A DNA stretch of 64,000 nt from Nocardia aurantia (GTDB lineage Bacteria > Actinomycetota > Actinomycetes > Mycobacteriales > Mycobacteriaceae): contig NZ_WEGI01000010.1 in NCBI RefSeq assembly GCF_009604425.1, forward strand, positions 186,001-250,000. The letters run 5' to 3'. The notes under the pieces are model-generated. The model had not been told where the DNA came from. It ran no database searches and worked only from the letters and a program-made list of their open reading frames with translations. The translations under genes and the position numbers were made by a program. Positions 35,036-43,933 of this stretch are shown one piece after another; position 1 is the stretch's first letter, and each line of letters opens with the position of its first letter.

Positions 35036-35695
35036 ATGGAAGACATGGGAAACAAGAGCATTCGTGGTCGTGGGCGTGGTCCGCGACCGGGCGGGCGGGA
35101 GCACTTCCGCCGGCATCCGCGGGATCACCGCGGTTTCGGTCCGGGATTCGGCGGCCCGTTCGGCCCCGACTTCGGACCCGGGTTCGGTCCGGGCGGTGGC
35201 GGGCACTTCGGCCGAGGCCGCGGGCGTGGTGGCCGAGGGCGGCGCGGTGATGTCCGCGCGGCCATCCTCCTGCTGTTGCAGGAGCGTCCGATGCACGGAT
35301 ACGAGCTCATCCAGCAGATCCGCGAGCGCAGTGACGATGTCTGGCGGCCGAGCCCCGGCTCGATCTACCCGGCACTGTCCCAGCTCGAGGACGAAGGGCT
35401 GGTGATCATCGACAAGGTGGCCGGGCGCAAGACCGCCAAGCTCACCGAGGAGGGCGGCACCTACCTCCAGGAGAATCGCGAGGATCTCGGCGATCCGTGG
35501 CAGGACGTGCGTGCCGGCGTCGGCGATCAGGCCCTGGACCTGCGTGGGCAGGTACATCAACTGATGGGTGCGGTCGCGCAGGTCGCGCGGGCGGGCTCGC
35601 CGGAGCAGGCGGCCAAGGCGGCCGAGGTGCTCACCGAAGCGCGGCGCTCGATCTACCGGATCCTGGCCGACGATGTCACCGACCAGCAATCGTGA
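35036..35695 (+). CDS. PadR-family regulator with Gly/Arg-rich N-terminus
   Basis: 219 residues. The PadR winged helix spans about 72-150: RAAILLLLQERPMHGYELIQQI, then SPGSIYPALSQLEDEGLV and the wing IIDKVAGRKTAKLTEEG. A C-terminal helical dimerisation domain follows. The first 70 residues are almost pure Gly/Arg/Phe/Pro (GRGRGPRPGG, FGPGFGGPFGPDFGPGFGPG), an RGG-like disordered tail that is common in actinobacterial members of this type. The ligand is unknown. The promoter palindrome suggests autoregulation; the lipase gene begins shortly after. Confidence 0.85.
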   Translation: MEDMGNKSIRGRGRGPRPGGREHFRRHPRDHRGFGPGFGGPFGPDFGPGFGPGGGGHFGRGRGRGGRGRRGDVRAAILLLLQERPMHGYELIQQIRERSDDVWRPSPGSIYPALSQLEDEGLVIIDKVAGRKTAKLTEEGGTYLQENREDLGDPWQDVRAGVGDQALDLRGQVHQLMGAVAQVARAGSPEQAAKAAEVLTEARRSIYRILADDVTDQQS

Positions 35696-35749
35696 CGAAA
35701 GGCCGTGTCCCACCGCGTATTTCCATTGGGCATACGCGATGATCGGGAG

Positions 35750-36817
35750 ATGGCACAAATTCGGGGGCGGCGCGGTTGGCGCCGGTCACAACGAGGAGTC
35801 GCGGCCGCGATCGCGGTGAGTTGCGCAGTACTGCTCTCCGCCGCGGTCGCGGTCGCGGATCCGGACGGATCCGGCGAGTACCGCCCGCCGGTGATCCCGA
35901 CCGAGCCCGGCCCGCCGCAGTCCGAACATCTCGGCGCGGCGCGGTACCTGGCCGACCACCCGAACGCGACACCGCAGGGCACCAACAACTTTCACTGCAA
36001 GCCGAGCGCCGCGCACCCGGAACCCGTGGTGCTGGCGCACGGCAGCGGTTCGACCGCTTACGCCGACTGGGCGGCCGTCGGCCCGGAACTGGCGCAGGCC
36101 GGATTCTGTGTGTTCGTCCTGAATTACGGTGGTGAGCCCGGCGGCACCAGCTTCGGTACCGGCGACATCCATCTCTCGGGGCGGCAACTCGCCACATTCG
36201 TCGACCAGGTGCTCGCGGTCACCGGCGCGAAGAAGGCGGATCTGGTCGGCTTTTCCCAGGGCGCCGTGGTGACCAGGTACTACGTCAACAAGCTCGGCGG
36301 GGCGGCCCGGGTGGACCGGTGGGTCGGGGTGGCCTCGCCCACCTACGGCGGCATTCTGTACGGACTGGTCCCGCTGGCGAACGCGGTGCCGCCGCTGTGG
36401 TGGATCGCGGCGCACGTCACCTCGACCGCGGTGCGGCAGCAGGCCGCCGGCTCACCGTTCATGCGGGAGCTGAACGACGGCGGCGACACCGTGCCGGGTG
36501 TGCAGTACACCACCATCGGCAGCCGCGTCGACGAGATGATCCAGCCGTTCGAGAACATCGCCCTGCGGGGTCCCGGCGCCGAGAACATCGTGCTGCAGCA
36601 GCGGTGCCCGGTCGACCTGACCGGGCACTTCCACATGGTCTACGACCCGTACGTGCGGCAGTTGGTGCTCGGCGCGCTCGACCCGGCGCACGCCCCGCAG
36701 CCGAAGTGCGAGCCCGTACCGCTGGGTACCGAGATCCCCGAGGTCGTCATCGCCTCGCACCTGCCGGAGACCGGATCGGGACCGGACGGGGTGGGGTCTT
36801 CCGGACCCGTAAAATGA
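35750..36817 (+). CDS. Secreted lipase/esterase, alpha/beta hydrolase (class 2 lipase type)
   Basis: 355 residues from ATG 35750. An N-terminal export signal (RRSQRGVAAAIAVSCAVLLSA, cleavage near AVADP) is followed by the lipase core: oxyanion region VVLAHGSGSTAYADWA, nucleophile GFSQGA (G-x-S-x-G), and the catalytic His in DLTGHFHMVYDP. This matches the LipA/class 2 lipases (PF01674) that act outside the cell on acyl esters. A GTG at 35705 could extend it by 15 residues; neither start has a well-spaced ribosome-binding site. It ends with an ATGA overlapping a possible def start. Confidence 0.82.
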   Translation: MAQIRGRRGWRRSQRGVAAAIAVSCAVLLSAAVAVADPDGSGEYRPPVIPTEPGPPQSEHLGAARYLADHPNATPQGTNNFHCKPSAAHPEPVVLAHGSGSTAYADWAAVGPELAQAGFCVFVLNYGGEPGGTSFGTGDIHLSGRQLATFVDQVLAVTGAKKADLVGFSQGAVVTRYYVNKLGGAARVDRWVGVASPTYGGILYGLVPLANAVPPLWWIAAHVTSTAVRQQAAGSPFMRELNDGGDTVPGVQYTTIGSRVDEMIQPFENIALRGPGAENIVLQQRCPVDLTGHFHMVYDPYVRQLVLGALDPAHAPQPKCEPVPLGTEIPEVVIASHLPETGSGPDGVGSSGPVK

Positions 36818-36849
36818 AACAACTTGTTCGCTCGTCCGGGGAGATCGCC

Positions 36850-37440
36850 GTGACCATCCAGCCCGTTCGCCTGTTCGGCGATCCCGTCCTGCGTGCTCGT
36901 GCCGACGAGGTCACCGCGTTCGACCGGGAACTCCGCCAGCTGGTGGGCGACCTCACCGACACCATGCACGGCAGCGGTGGTGTCGGCATGGCGGCGCCGC
37001 AGATCGGCGTCGGGCTGCGCGTGTTCGTGTACGACACCCGCCGCGACGGCCGGGCGTCGAGCGCCGGCGCCGCCGGAGCACTGGTCAACCCGACTTTCGA
37101 GGTGGTCGGCGAGGAACAGCAGACCGGCCCGGAGGGCTGCCTGTCGATCCCCGGCCTGCGCTACGACGTCACCCGGGCTATGCGGGTCGTCGCGCGCGGT
37201 GTCGACCCCGAGGGCGAGCCCGTCGAATTCGACGCGTCCGACCTGCTCGCGCGCTGCGTGCAGCACGAGACCGACCATCTGGACGGCGTGCTGTATCTAC
37301 AGCGACTCGACCAGACCACCCGCAAGGGCGCGATGCGCGCGGTGCGGGAGTCGTCGTGGTTCGCCGCCGGCAAGACCGTGATGTCGGCCGCGGAAGTCGC
37401 GGCCACCCGCGAGGCCGCGATCTCCGGGCGGGGCCGCTGA
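36850..37440 (+). CDS. def: Peptide deformylase
   Basis: 196 residues. All three deformylase motifs are present: GGVGMAAPQIGV (GxGxAAxQ), EGCLSIPG (EGCLS, metal Cys), and QHETDHLDG (HExxH). It removes the formyl group from new N-termini. GTG 36850 has GGGGAGA 5 nt upstream and yields VTIQPVRLFGDPVLR, the family N-terminus. An ATG at 36814 overlapping the lipase stop would add MKQLVRSSGEIA. It precedes fmt directly (TGATG overlap), pairing formylation and deformylation. Confidence 0.93.
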   Translation: MTIQPVRLFGDPVLRARADEVTAFDRELRQLVGDLTDTMHGSGGVGMAAPQIGVGLRVFVYDTRRDGRASSAGAAGALVNPTFEVVGEEQQTGPEGCLSIPGLRYDVTRAMRVVARGVDPEGEPVEFDASDLLARCVQHETDHLDGVLYLQRLDQTTRKGAMRAVRESSWFAAGKTVMSAAEVAATREAAISGRGR

Positions 37441-38363
37441 TGCGTCTGGTCTTCGCCGGCACCCCGGAACCCGCCGTCCCGTCGTTGCAGCGGCTGCTCG
37501 ATTCGTCGCGCCACGAGGTGGTCGCGGTCGTCACCCGTCCCGACGCCGTCGCGGGCCGTGGCCGCAGGGTCACCCGCTCGCCGGTCGGCCTGCTCGCCGA
37601 CGAGCACGGCATCCCGGTGTTCACCCCGCAGAAGCCGTCCGAACCGGAATTCGTCGCGGCGCTCACCGATCTCGCCCCGGACTGCTGTCCGGTGGTGGCC
37701 TACGGCGCACTGCTGCCGCAGCGCCTGCTCGACATCCCCACTCACGGTTGGGTGAACCTGCACTTCTCGCTGCTGCCCGCGTGGCGTGGCGCGGCGCCGG
37801 TCCAGGCGGCCGTGCTCGCCGGTGACGAATTCACCGGTGCCTCCACCTTCCAGATCGAGAAGGGCCTCGACACCGGCCCGGTGTTCGGCGTCGTCACCGA
37901 GAAGATCGCCGTCACCGACACCGCGGGCGTACTGCTCGATCGGCTGGCCGCCACCGGTGCGCACCTGCTCGAGTCGACCATGGACGGCATCGAAGACGGT
38001 GTGCTGCAACCAGTTCCGCAGAGTCCCGACGGTGTCTCCTACGCCCCCAAACTCGATGCCGAAACCGGCCACATCCGCTGGGATCAGCCCGCGCTGGCGA
38101 TCGGCCGCCGTATCCGCGCCGTCACCCCCGCTCCCGGCGCCTGGACCGAGGTCGACGGTAAACGCCTCAAACTCGGCCCGGTGGAACTCGTCGAGGAGAC
38201 CCTGCCCGCGCGCACGATCGAGGTCCGCAAGTCCGGCGTCTTCGTCGGCACCGCCACCACCGCGGTCCGCCTGGATCAGGTTCAGCCCCAGGGCAAACGG
38301 ATGATGCCGGCCCTCGACTGGGCCCGCGGCGCCCGCCTCGAGCCGGGCGCGGTGGTCGAGTGA
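37440..38363 (+). CDS. fmt: Methionyl-tRNA formyltransferase
   Basis: 307 residues. The catalytic Asn-His-Asp set is visible: NLHFSLLPAWRGAAPVQ near residue 108 and the Asp in EKGLDTGPVF. The C-terminal OB-like domain contains KRLKLGPVELV. It formylates initiator Met-tRNA using 10-formyl-THF. The ATG shares its A with the def stop, and the stop overlaps the rsmB GTG by 4 bp, so def-fmt-rsmB are translationally coupled. Confidence 0.95.
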   Translation: MRLVFAGTPEPAVPSLQRLLDSSRHEVVAVVTRPDAVAGRGRRVTRSPVGLLADEHGIPVFTPQKPSEPEFVAALTDLAPDCCPVVAYGALLPQRLLDIPTHGWVNLHFSLLPAWRGAAPVQAAVLAGDEFTGASTFQIEKGLDTGPVFGVVTEKIAVTDTAGVLLDRLAATGAHLLESTMDGIEDGVLQPVPQSPDGVSYAPKLDAETGHIRWDQPALAIGRRIRAVTPAPGAWTEVDGKRLKLGPVELVEETLPARTIEVRKSGVFVGTATTAVRLDQVQPQGKRMMPALDWARGARLEPGAVVE

Positions 38364-40726
38364 CACCCCCCGAACGCGGGCGACGCGACGACCGTGCCGG
38401 CGGTTCCCGCGCCGGAAACGCGAATAGCAACTCGCGCAACGCTTCTCGTTCCGGTGGCGGACCCGCCGACCGCAGCCGCCGCGAGGACGAGCGGCGCGGC
38501 ACCGACGACCGGGCCTTCCGAGGCGATGCGCGGCGTGATGCCGGCGACAGGGGCTCACGCACTGGTGATACGCGACCTGGTACCGAGGACAGCACATTCC
38601 GTCGAGAGAATTCGCGTGGCGGTACCGACGACAGGTCATTCCGCCGCGACGATGCCCGGCGCGGTGGCGAGCAGGCATTCCGAGGCGATGCGCGTCGCGG
38701 TACCGGTGACGCGGCGTCCCGTCGAGGGGATGCGCGTCGCGGGACCGGTGACGGATCCTTCCGCCGAGAGGACTCGGGTCGTGGTACTGGTGAGGGATCC
38801 TTCCGCCGCGATGCCGGTCCCGAAGCGGGTGGGTCCAGTCGTGGCGGCGGAGCAACCTTCGGGGACGACTGGCAGGTTACCGGCGAACCCGTTCGACGCG
38901 CAGGGGCCGATCGTGACACCCGGGCGAAATCCGGGGATGTTCGGCGTGCGGGCGATTCCGACCCGGGCCGCGGATCCGATCGTGCGCGGACGAGTGGTTT
39001 CGCAGATTCCGGTCGAAACGACAAGTGGCGCAAAGTCACCGACTCGTCCGACGACCCCGGCCGTGGAGACCGGCGCGATTCGGATCGTCGTGCTTCCGGG
39101 CGGCCGGGGACCGGCGGAAAGAACGGGGCCGCTTCCGGCCGCGGTCCCCGGCCCGGCGATTCCGGTGGCGAGCCGCGCGGTTCGCGCCGAGGGCGCACTC
39201 GCCCTGGCGCCGATTCCGCGCGGGACGGGAAGTCGCGCAACGACTTCGACGCCCGGTCCCGAGACGGCTCGGACCGCGGCGCCCCCGACGGACGATCTGC
39301 CGCGGGCCCCCGCGGCTCCGGCACCGGACCGACCAAGGGCGATGGACGCCGGGAGTCCGCATCCGGCAAGCGCACTCGCGGCAGCCGATCGACATCGGTG
39401 GACGCTCCCCGTGAGGTGGCCCGAGATGTGTTGCGCGCGGTGCGGGAACGGGACGCCTACGCGAATCTCGTCCTGCCGAGCCTGCTCCGGGAACAACGGC
39501 TGGCGGGTCGCGACGCGGCATTCGCGACCGAATTGGCATACGGCGCCAGCCGATCACTCGGCCTGCTCGACGCCGTGATCGCCGATTGCGCGGGCCGTCC
39601 CGTCGAGGAGATCGACGGCCCGTTGCTGGACGTCCTGCGACTCGGCGTCTACCAGTTGCTGCGCACCCGCGTCGGCGCGCATGCCGCGGTCGACACGTCC
39701 GTGGATCTGGTGCGGTCCGAATCCGGCACCGGCAAGGCCGGTTTCGTGAACGCGGTGCTGCGCCGAGCCGCCGAACGGACCACCGAGGAATGGGTCGACA
39801 AGCTCGCGCCACGAGACCCGCTGGGGCACTTGGCCTTCGAATACGCGCACCCCGTCTGGATCGCGCAGGCGTTCGCGGACGCGCTCGGCGCGCGGGCCGG
39901 AGAACTGCGCGACCTGCTCGCCGCCGACGACGAACGCCCGGTCGTGCACCTGGTGGCCCGCCCCGGCGAGATCACCGCGGAGGAACTGGCCCTGGTCACC
40001 GGTGGTGAGGAAGGCCGCTGGTCCCCGTACGCGGTCTATCTGGAAGGCGGCGACCCCGGCAAATTGGAGCCGGTACGCGACGGCATGGCCGCCGTACAGG
40101 ACGAGGGCAGCCAACTGGTGGCCCTGGCCCTGACCCGAGCACCCCTGCTCGGCCCCGACACCGGCCGCTGGCTGGACCTGTGCGCCGGCCCCGGCGGCAA
40201 GACCGCGCTGCTGGGCGCGCTCGCCGGCATCGACGGTTACCACGTCGACGCCGTAGAACCGGCGGAACACCGCGCCGAACTGGTCCGCAAGGCAACCCGC
40301 GACATGCCTGTGACCGTCCACGTCACCGACGGCCGCGACAGCGGACTCACCCCCGGCTACGACCGAATCCTGGTCGACGCCCCCTGCACCGGCCTCGGCG
40401 CGCTGCGCCGCCGCCCCGAGGCCCGCTGGCGCCGAACCCCCGCCGACGTCCGCGACCTCACCGTCCTCCAGCGCGAACTACTCACCGCCGCATACGATCT
40501 GCTGCGCCCCGGCGGCGTCGTCGTCTACTCCACCTGTTCCCCCCACCTATCGGAAACCGTTGCGGTGGTGAGCGATACGGTCCGCCGCACCGCCGCCGAA
40601 CAACTCGACACCCGAACCCTGATCCCCGATGTCCCGGATCTCGGCGACGGCCCCGCCGCCCAGCTCTGGCCCCACCGCCACGGCACCGACGCCATGTTCG
40701 TCGCCGCACTCCGCAAACCGGAGTGA
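38360..40726 (+). CDS. rsmB: 16S rRNA (cytosine967-C5)-methyltransferase with repeat-rich N-terminal extension
   Basis: 788 residues, versus about 450 for typical RsmB. Residues 351-490 form the NusB-like RNA-binding domain (PREVARDVLRAVRERDAYANL...), and the C-terminal half is the Fmu/NOL1/NOP2 methyltransferase: SAM loop DLCAGPGGKTALLGALA, DAPCTGLGALRRRPEARW, and the catalytic Cys near 725 in VVYSTCSPH. The first 350 residues are an Arg/Gly/Asp/Ser-rich, degenerate repetitive tail. GTG 38360 overlaps the fmt stop (GTGA), which argues the tail is really translated; an internal start near 39412 would give the ordinary length. Confidence 0.9.
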   Translation: MTPPERGRRDDRAGGSRAGNANSNSRNASRSGGGPADRSRREDERRGTDDRAFRGDARRDAGDRGSRTGDTRPGTEDSTFRRENSRGGTDDRSFRRDDARRGGEQAFRGDARRGTGDAASRRGDARRGTGDGSFRREDSGRGTGEGSFRRDAGPEAGGSSRGGGATFGDDWQVTGEPVRRAGADRDTRAKSGDVRRAGDSDPGRGSDRARTSGFADSGRNDKWRKVTDSSDDPGRGDRRDSDRRASGRPGTGGKNGAASGRGPRPGDSGGEPRGSRRGRTRPGADSARDGKSRNDFDARSRDGSDRGAPDGRSAAGPRGSGTGPTKGDGRRESASGKRTRGSRSTSVDAPREVARDVLRAVRERDAYANLVLPSLLREQRLAGRDAAFATELAYGASRSLGLLDAVIADCAGRPVEEIDGPLLDVLRLGVYQLLRTRVGAHAAVDTSVDLVRSESGTGKAGFVNAVLRRAAERTTEEWVDKLAPRDPLGHLAFEYAHPVWIAQAFADALGARAGELRDLLAADDERPVVHLVARPGEITAEELALVTGGEEGRWSPYAVYLEGGDPGKLEPVRDGMAAVQDEGSQLVALALTRAPLLGPDTGRWLDLCAGPGGKTALLGALAGIDGYHVDAVEPAEHRAELVRKATRDMPVTVHVTDGRDSGLTPGYDRILVDAPCTGLGALRRRPEARWRRTPADVRDLTVLQRELLTAAYDLLRPGGVVVYSTCSPHLSETVAVVSDTVRRTAAEQLDTRTLIPDVPDLGDGPAAQLWPHRHGTDAMFVAALRKPE
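38500..38830 (+). repeat. Degenerate tandem repeat encoding RGT-D/G-FRR units in rsmB
   Basis: The coding sequence repeats a module of about 10-18 residues centred on GDARRGTGD and SFRRED/RDDARRG at least six times (FRGDARRDAGD, FRREN-SRGGTDD, FRRDDARRGG, FRGDARRGTGD, SRRGDARRGTGD, FRREDSGRGTGE). At nucleotide level, GGCGATGCGCGTCGCGG-like and GGATCCTTCCGCCG blocks recur, so the array probably grew by slippage or unequal exchange. Confidence 0.6.
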
Positions 40727-40881
40727 GCGACCGGATCGGATGAGCGATCCGGCCCAGTGTGCGAATGCCGGCAGGGCGAGCGTTTCGTTGCCGAAGGACT
40801 GATGCCCTGCCGCAGCTGTTCGTACGGCGGAACCGCCGCGTTGTTGTGGTCGACCGGAATATCCAGCATCACCTCATGCGG

Positions 40882-41514
40882 TCAGTGCACCGGACGGTCG
40901 CGGGTCGCGCGCACCGCAGCGGCGCCTGGGCCGTCGCCGGTGCCGGATGATCGCAGATCTGCTGTAGGCGGCACCTGGCCGGTGCTGGGCGGTCCGGCCG
41001 CGATCCGGAGCCGTTCGGCGAGACGAGTGCAATCGACCGGGCCGCTGGTGTCGACCATCAGGGTCGCTGTGAGTCGGAGCGGCGCGGCGTGGGCTGCCCA
41101 CGTGTCCCAGTCCTTCACTAGTCGCTGCGCGTCAGAGTAGACGGCCGGGTCGCGCCGCCGGCTCGCATAGCGAGTACGGGCTGTGGCGGCAGGAACCTCG
41201 CACCAGATCTCGACGGCGCGAGATGCCCCGGTTCTCCGGATTCCGGACCGAGCGAAATCGAGGTCGCGCGGCCGGAACCACCACGAGTCGACGATGACGG
41301 TGCCCGACAGCGACTGTGCCAGAGCCCATATGGTGTCCATCGCGATTCCGCCGAGGGCAGGTAGCTCCGCGGTGTTGTCGAGGCAGTTCGCGAGAATCTC
41401 CTTGACGGTGTCCTTGGCGAGTAGCTGCGCATCCATCGTCCGCGCCAGCGCACGGCCCAAGGTCGACTTGCCCGAGCCGGGAAGTCCGTTGACCAGCACA
41501 AGTAGCTCGACCAT
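40882..41514 (-). CDS. P-loop kinase-like AAA protein
   Basis: 210 residues. VELLVLVNGLPGSGKSTLGRALAR is a P-loop (GLPGSGKST), followed by LLAKDTVKEIL and the second acidic strand VIVDSWWF. The pattern fits small P-loop kinases related to zeta toxins, chloramphenicol phosphotransferase and gluconate/shikimate kinases; the substrate is unknown. ATG 41514 starts exactly at the P-loop strand. Upstream it is separated from the YeiH-like gene by a long perfect hairpin, so it is probably transcribed separately. The 155 bp between its stop and rsmB carry nothing recognisable. Confidence 0.7.
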   Translation of the reverse strand: MVELLVLVNGLPGSGKSTLGRALARTMDAQLLAKDTVKEILANCLDNTAELPALGGIAMDTIWALAQSLSGTVIVDSWWFRPRDLDFARSGIRRTGASRAVEIWCEVPAATARTRYASRRRDPAVYSDAQRLVKDWDTWAAHAAPLRLTATLMVDTSGPVDCTRLAERLRIAAGPPSTGQVPPTADLRSSGTGDGPGAAAVRATRDRPVH

Positions 41515-41537
41515 CGGATCATGGTCGCGTATCGATC

Positions 41538-41566
41538 GGGGTGGCGGCGGATTCCGCCGCCACCCC
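41538..41566 (-). terminator. Perfect hairpin after the YeiH-like gene
   Basis: Arms GGGGTGGCGGCGGA and TCCGCCGCCACCCC are perfectly complementary over 14 bp with a single central T. It starts 22 bp after the stop of the minus-strand exporter gene and 23 bp before the kinase start. No U-tract follows, but stem strength and position suit an intrinsic-type terminator. Confidence 0.7.
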
Positions 41567-41588
41567 TTGGCGTCGATTCGCGGTCGGC

Positions 41589-42878
41589 TCAGTTTCCGGT
41601 CAGGATTGCGCCGGTCAGGGCGAGGCCGGTCACCCAGACTGTCGAGAGTGCGGCGAGGACGACCGGGCGGGGGCCGACTCGGCGCAAGGCCGAAATTCGG
41701 ACGCCGGAGCCGAGGGCGAACATGGCGGCGGTCAGTAGGACGGTCTGGATCGTTTTGGTTGTGGCGAGGACTGCCGAGGGGACGAGATCGGTGGTCCGGA
41801 GCGCTGCGCAGAGCAGGAAGGCAACGACGAAGAGGGGGATCAAGGGAATTCGGCGGTGGGGCATCGAGGGACGGCCGTCCGCGGTGCGGGGGGTGCCGGG
41901 GTCGGCCACGTCGGTCCGCGATCGACCATGTCCCGCTGCGCCGCGCACCGCGTCGGCCGCCGAATCGTAGCGCCGGACGCGGCGGCCGATCAGCACGAGT
42001 ACCGGTGCCAGCAGGATGACGCGGGCGAGTTTCACGACGACCGCGACAGTCAGCGCGCCGCCGCCCAAGGCGCTCCCGGTCGCCACCACTTGAGCGACCT
42101 CGTGAACAGCACCTCCAGCCCATACGCCACTGGCGTGAGGATTCAGGCCGAGGGAGTGCGCCGCGAGCGGAATGCCGGCGATCAGGAGAGTGCCGAACAC
42201 GACCACCAGCGCGACGGTGGTGACCAGATCCTCTTCGTCCGCGTCGACCACCTCACCGACGGCGGCGGCCGCGGCCGCGCCACAGATGGAGAAGCCGCAG
42301 GCGATCAGCAAGCGTTGTGCCGGGCTCAGGCCGAGTGCGCGGCCCATCAGCAGGGTGCCCGCGATACCGCCGGCGACGATCGTCACCACGACCGCCAATA
42401 CCGCTGGGCCGAGCCCGAATACGTCGCGGAAGGTGACCTGGAAGCCGAGCAGCGCGACTCCGGCGCGCAGTAGCCGTTTCGCCGAGAATTGCAGGCCGGG
42501 TGTCCAATGTTGTGGAAGCGCAACAATATTCGCGGTGACAGCGCCGACGGCGATGGCTACCAGCAGCGGGCTGAGTGCCGGTAGGAAATGGTTCACCAGC
42601 AGGCTCAGCCCAGTGACCGCGGTGGCCGCCGCCAATCCCGGTTTCAGTGCCCCGGTGCGCCGGAACAATGGCGGCCGCGACGCGGGCGGTCGGCGGACTG
42701 TGGTTGCCGTCGATTCTGATGCCGGTGACTCGGGATTCCGGGGCCGGGTGGGTTGGGACGCGGGCGGCCCGGAATCCGGAGGGTGTGCTGTGGCCGCGGT
42801 GCCGCTCGCCGATCGCGGTGCCGGTGCGCGCCGGAGGAGAGGTGGGCGGAGTCCGGGGCGGCGTGGGGTGGCGGTCAT
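41589..42878 (-). CDS. YeiH-family putative sulfate exporter
   Basis: 429 residues from ATG 42878. After a Pro/Arg-rich N-terminal tail of about 70 residues there are around ten transmembrane segments of the UPF0324/YeiH family (PF03601), with the conserved CGFSICGAAAAAAVGEVV and a GGAVHEVAQVVATG motif. Family members are proposed sulfonate or sulfate exporters. The divergent LysR gene 101 bp away reproduces the yeiE-yeiH pairing known in enterobacteria, which supports the annotation. The frame is open to 42968 but overlaps the operator region. The long disordered N-terminus is unusual. Confidence 0.8.
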   Translation of the reverse strand: MTATPRRPGLRPPLLRRAPAPRSASGTAATAHPPDSGPPASQPTRPRNPESPASESTATTVRRPPASRPPLFRRTGALKPGLAAATAVTGLSLLVNHFLPALSPLLVAIAVGAVTANIVALPQHWTPGLQFSAKRLLRAGVALLGFQVTFRDVFGLGPAVLAVVVTIVAGGIAGTLLMGRALGLSPAQRLLIACGFSICGAAAAAAVGEVVDADEEDLVTTVALVVVFGTLLIAGIPLAAHSLGLNPHASGVWAGGAVHEVAQVVATGSALGGGALTVAVVVKLARVILLAPVLVLIGRRVRRYDSAADAVRGAAGHGRSRTDVADPGTPRTADGRPSMPHRRIPLIPLFVVAFLLCAALRTTDLVPSAVLATTKTIQTVLLTAAMFALGSGVRISALRRVGPRPVVLAALSTVWVTGLALTGAILTGN

Positions 42879-42934
42879 CAGTCGACCTTGTCCGGCGGTA
42901 GGCGCTCGCGGTAGGCGGTGAACGGCTATGGGGG

Positions 42935-42973
42935 CATATTTTGGTGATATGGGATGACGTGGTTCCATATGCT
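42935..42973. promoter_or_regulatory. LysR operator and leaderless promoter
   Basis: CATATTTTGGTGATATG (42935-42951) is a dyad with CATAT/ATATG arms and a 7-bp centre, within the T-N11-A type recognised by LysR proteins. A third copy, CATATG (42966-42971), overlaps the TATGCT -10 element (42968-42973) of the LysR gene. The arrangement suits autoregulation plus activation of the divergent exporter. Confidence 0.6.
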
Positions 42974-42979
42974 GAGGAC

Positions 42980-43891
42980 ATGACCTCCGAGCGTCCCGAC
43001 CTGACCCTGCTCGCGTTGCTGGTCGCCATCGACGATCACGGCAGCCTCGGGGCCGCGGCGCGGGCGGTGGGGATGGCGCAGCCGAACGCGAGCCGGGCGG
43101 TGCGGGTGTGGGAACGCAGGCTCGGGGTGGCGCTGGTGGAGCGGAGTCCGCGCGGGTCGCGGATGACCGCCGCGGGTGGGGTGATCGTGCACTGGGCGCG
43201 GCAGGTGCTGGCGGATGTGGATCGGCTGCTGGACGCGGCGGCGGCGCTGCGCACCGATCAGGAGGCCGAGCTCACCGTGTTCGCGAGCATGACGGTCGCG
43301 GAATGTCTGCTGCCGGGGTGGCTGGGGGAGTTCCGGCGCAGCCATCCCAGGGTGCGTATCCACTTGCAGATGCGTAATTCACGGGAGGTGTTCGAGCGGC
43401 TCGCGGCGGGGGAGTGTGATCTGGGGTTCGTCGAGAGTCCTGCGGTGCCAAGGGCTTTGCACAGTGCGACGGTCGCGGGCGACCGGCTCGTGGTGATCGT
43501 CGACCCGGCGCATCGGTGGGCGCGGCGTCGTCGTCCGCTGACCGTCGCGGAGTTGGCGGCGACGCCACTGGTGGTGCGCGAACCGGGTTCGGGCACGCGC
43601 AGCACGCTCGACATCGCCCTGGCCGAGTATCCGCGCGCGGAACCGTTGCTGGAGTTGGGCAGTGCCGCCGCGATCCGGACGAGTGTGCTGGCCGGGGTCG
43701 GTCCGGCGGTGGTCAGCAGCCTGGCCGTGGACGATCAGCTGGCGCGCGGGGAACTGTGCGCGGTCCCGGTCGACGGGCTCGATCTGCCGCGGACGTTGCG
43801 GGCGGTCTGGCGTCCGCCGCGGCGGTTGACGGGTCCGGCGGGGGAGCTGGTCACCGGCATCGTCCGTGCCCGCCGGCGTGCTCCGGGCTGA
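42980..43891 (+). CDS. LysR-family transcriptional regulator
   Basis: 303 residues. N-terminal helix-turn-helix: LLALLVAIDDHGSLGAAARAVGMAQPNASRAVRVWERRLG, then the linker helix and a periplasmic-binding-like effector domain (ELTVFASMTVAECLLPGWL, DLGFVESPAVP). ATG 42980 follows TATGCT by 6 nt, so the mRNA is probably leaderless; an in-frame ATG at 42941 would place the operator inside the gene. Divergent to the YeiH-like exporter, it is most likely its regulator (YeiE-like). Confidence 0.85.
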   Translation: MTSERPDLTLLALLVAIDDHGSLGAAARAVGMAQPNASRAVRVWERRLGVALVERSPRGSRMTAAGGVIVHWARQVLADVDRLLDAAAALRTDQEAELTVFASMTVAECLLPGWLGEFRRSHPRVRIHLQMRNSREVFERLAAGECDLGFVESPAVPRALHSATVAGDRLVVIVDPAHRWARRRRPLTVAELAATPLVVREPGSGTRSTLDIALAEYPRAEPLLELGSAAAIRTSVLAGVGPAVVSSLAVDDQLARGELCAVPVDGLDLPRTLRAVWRPPRRLTGPAGELVTGIVRARRRAPG

Positions 43892-43933
43892 CCGGGTGCG
43901 GCCGGGACGCGGCCGATGGCTACGATGCTGCGA

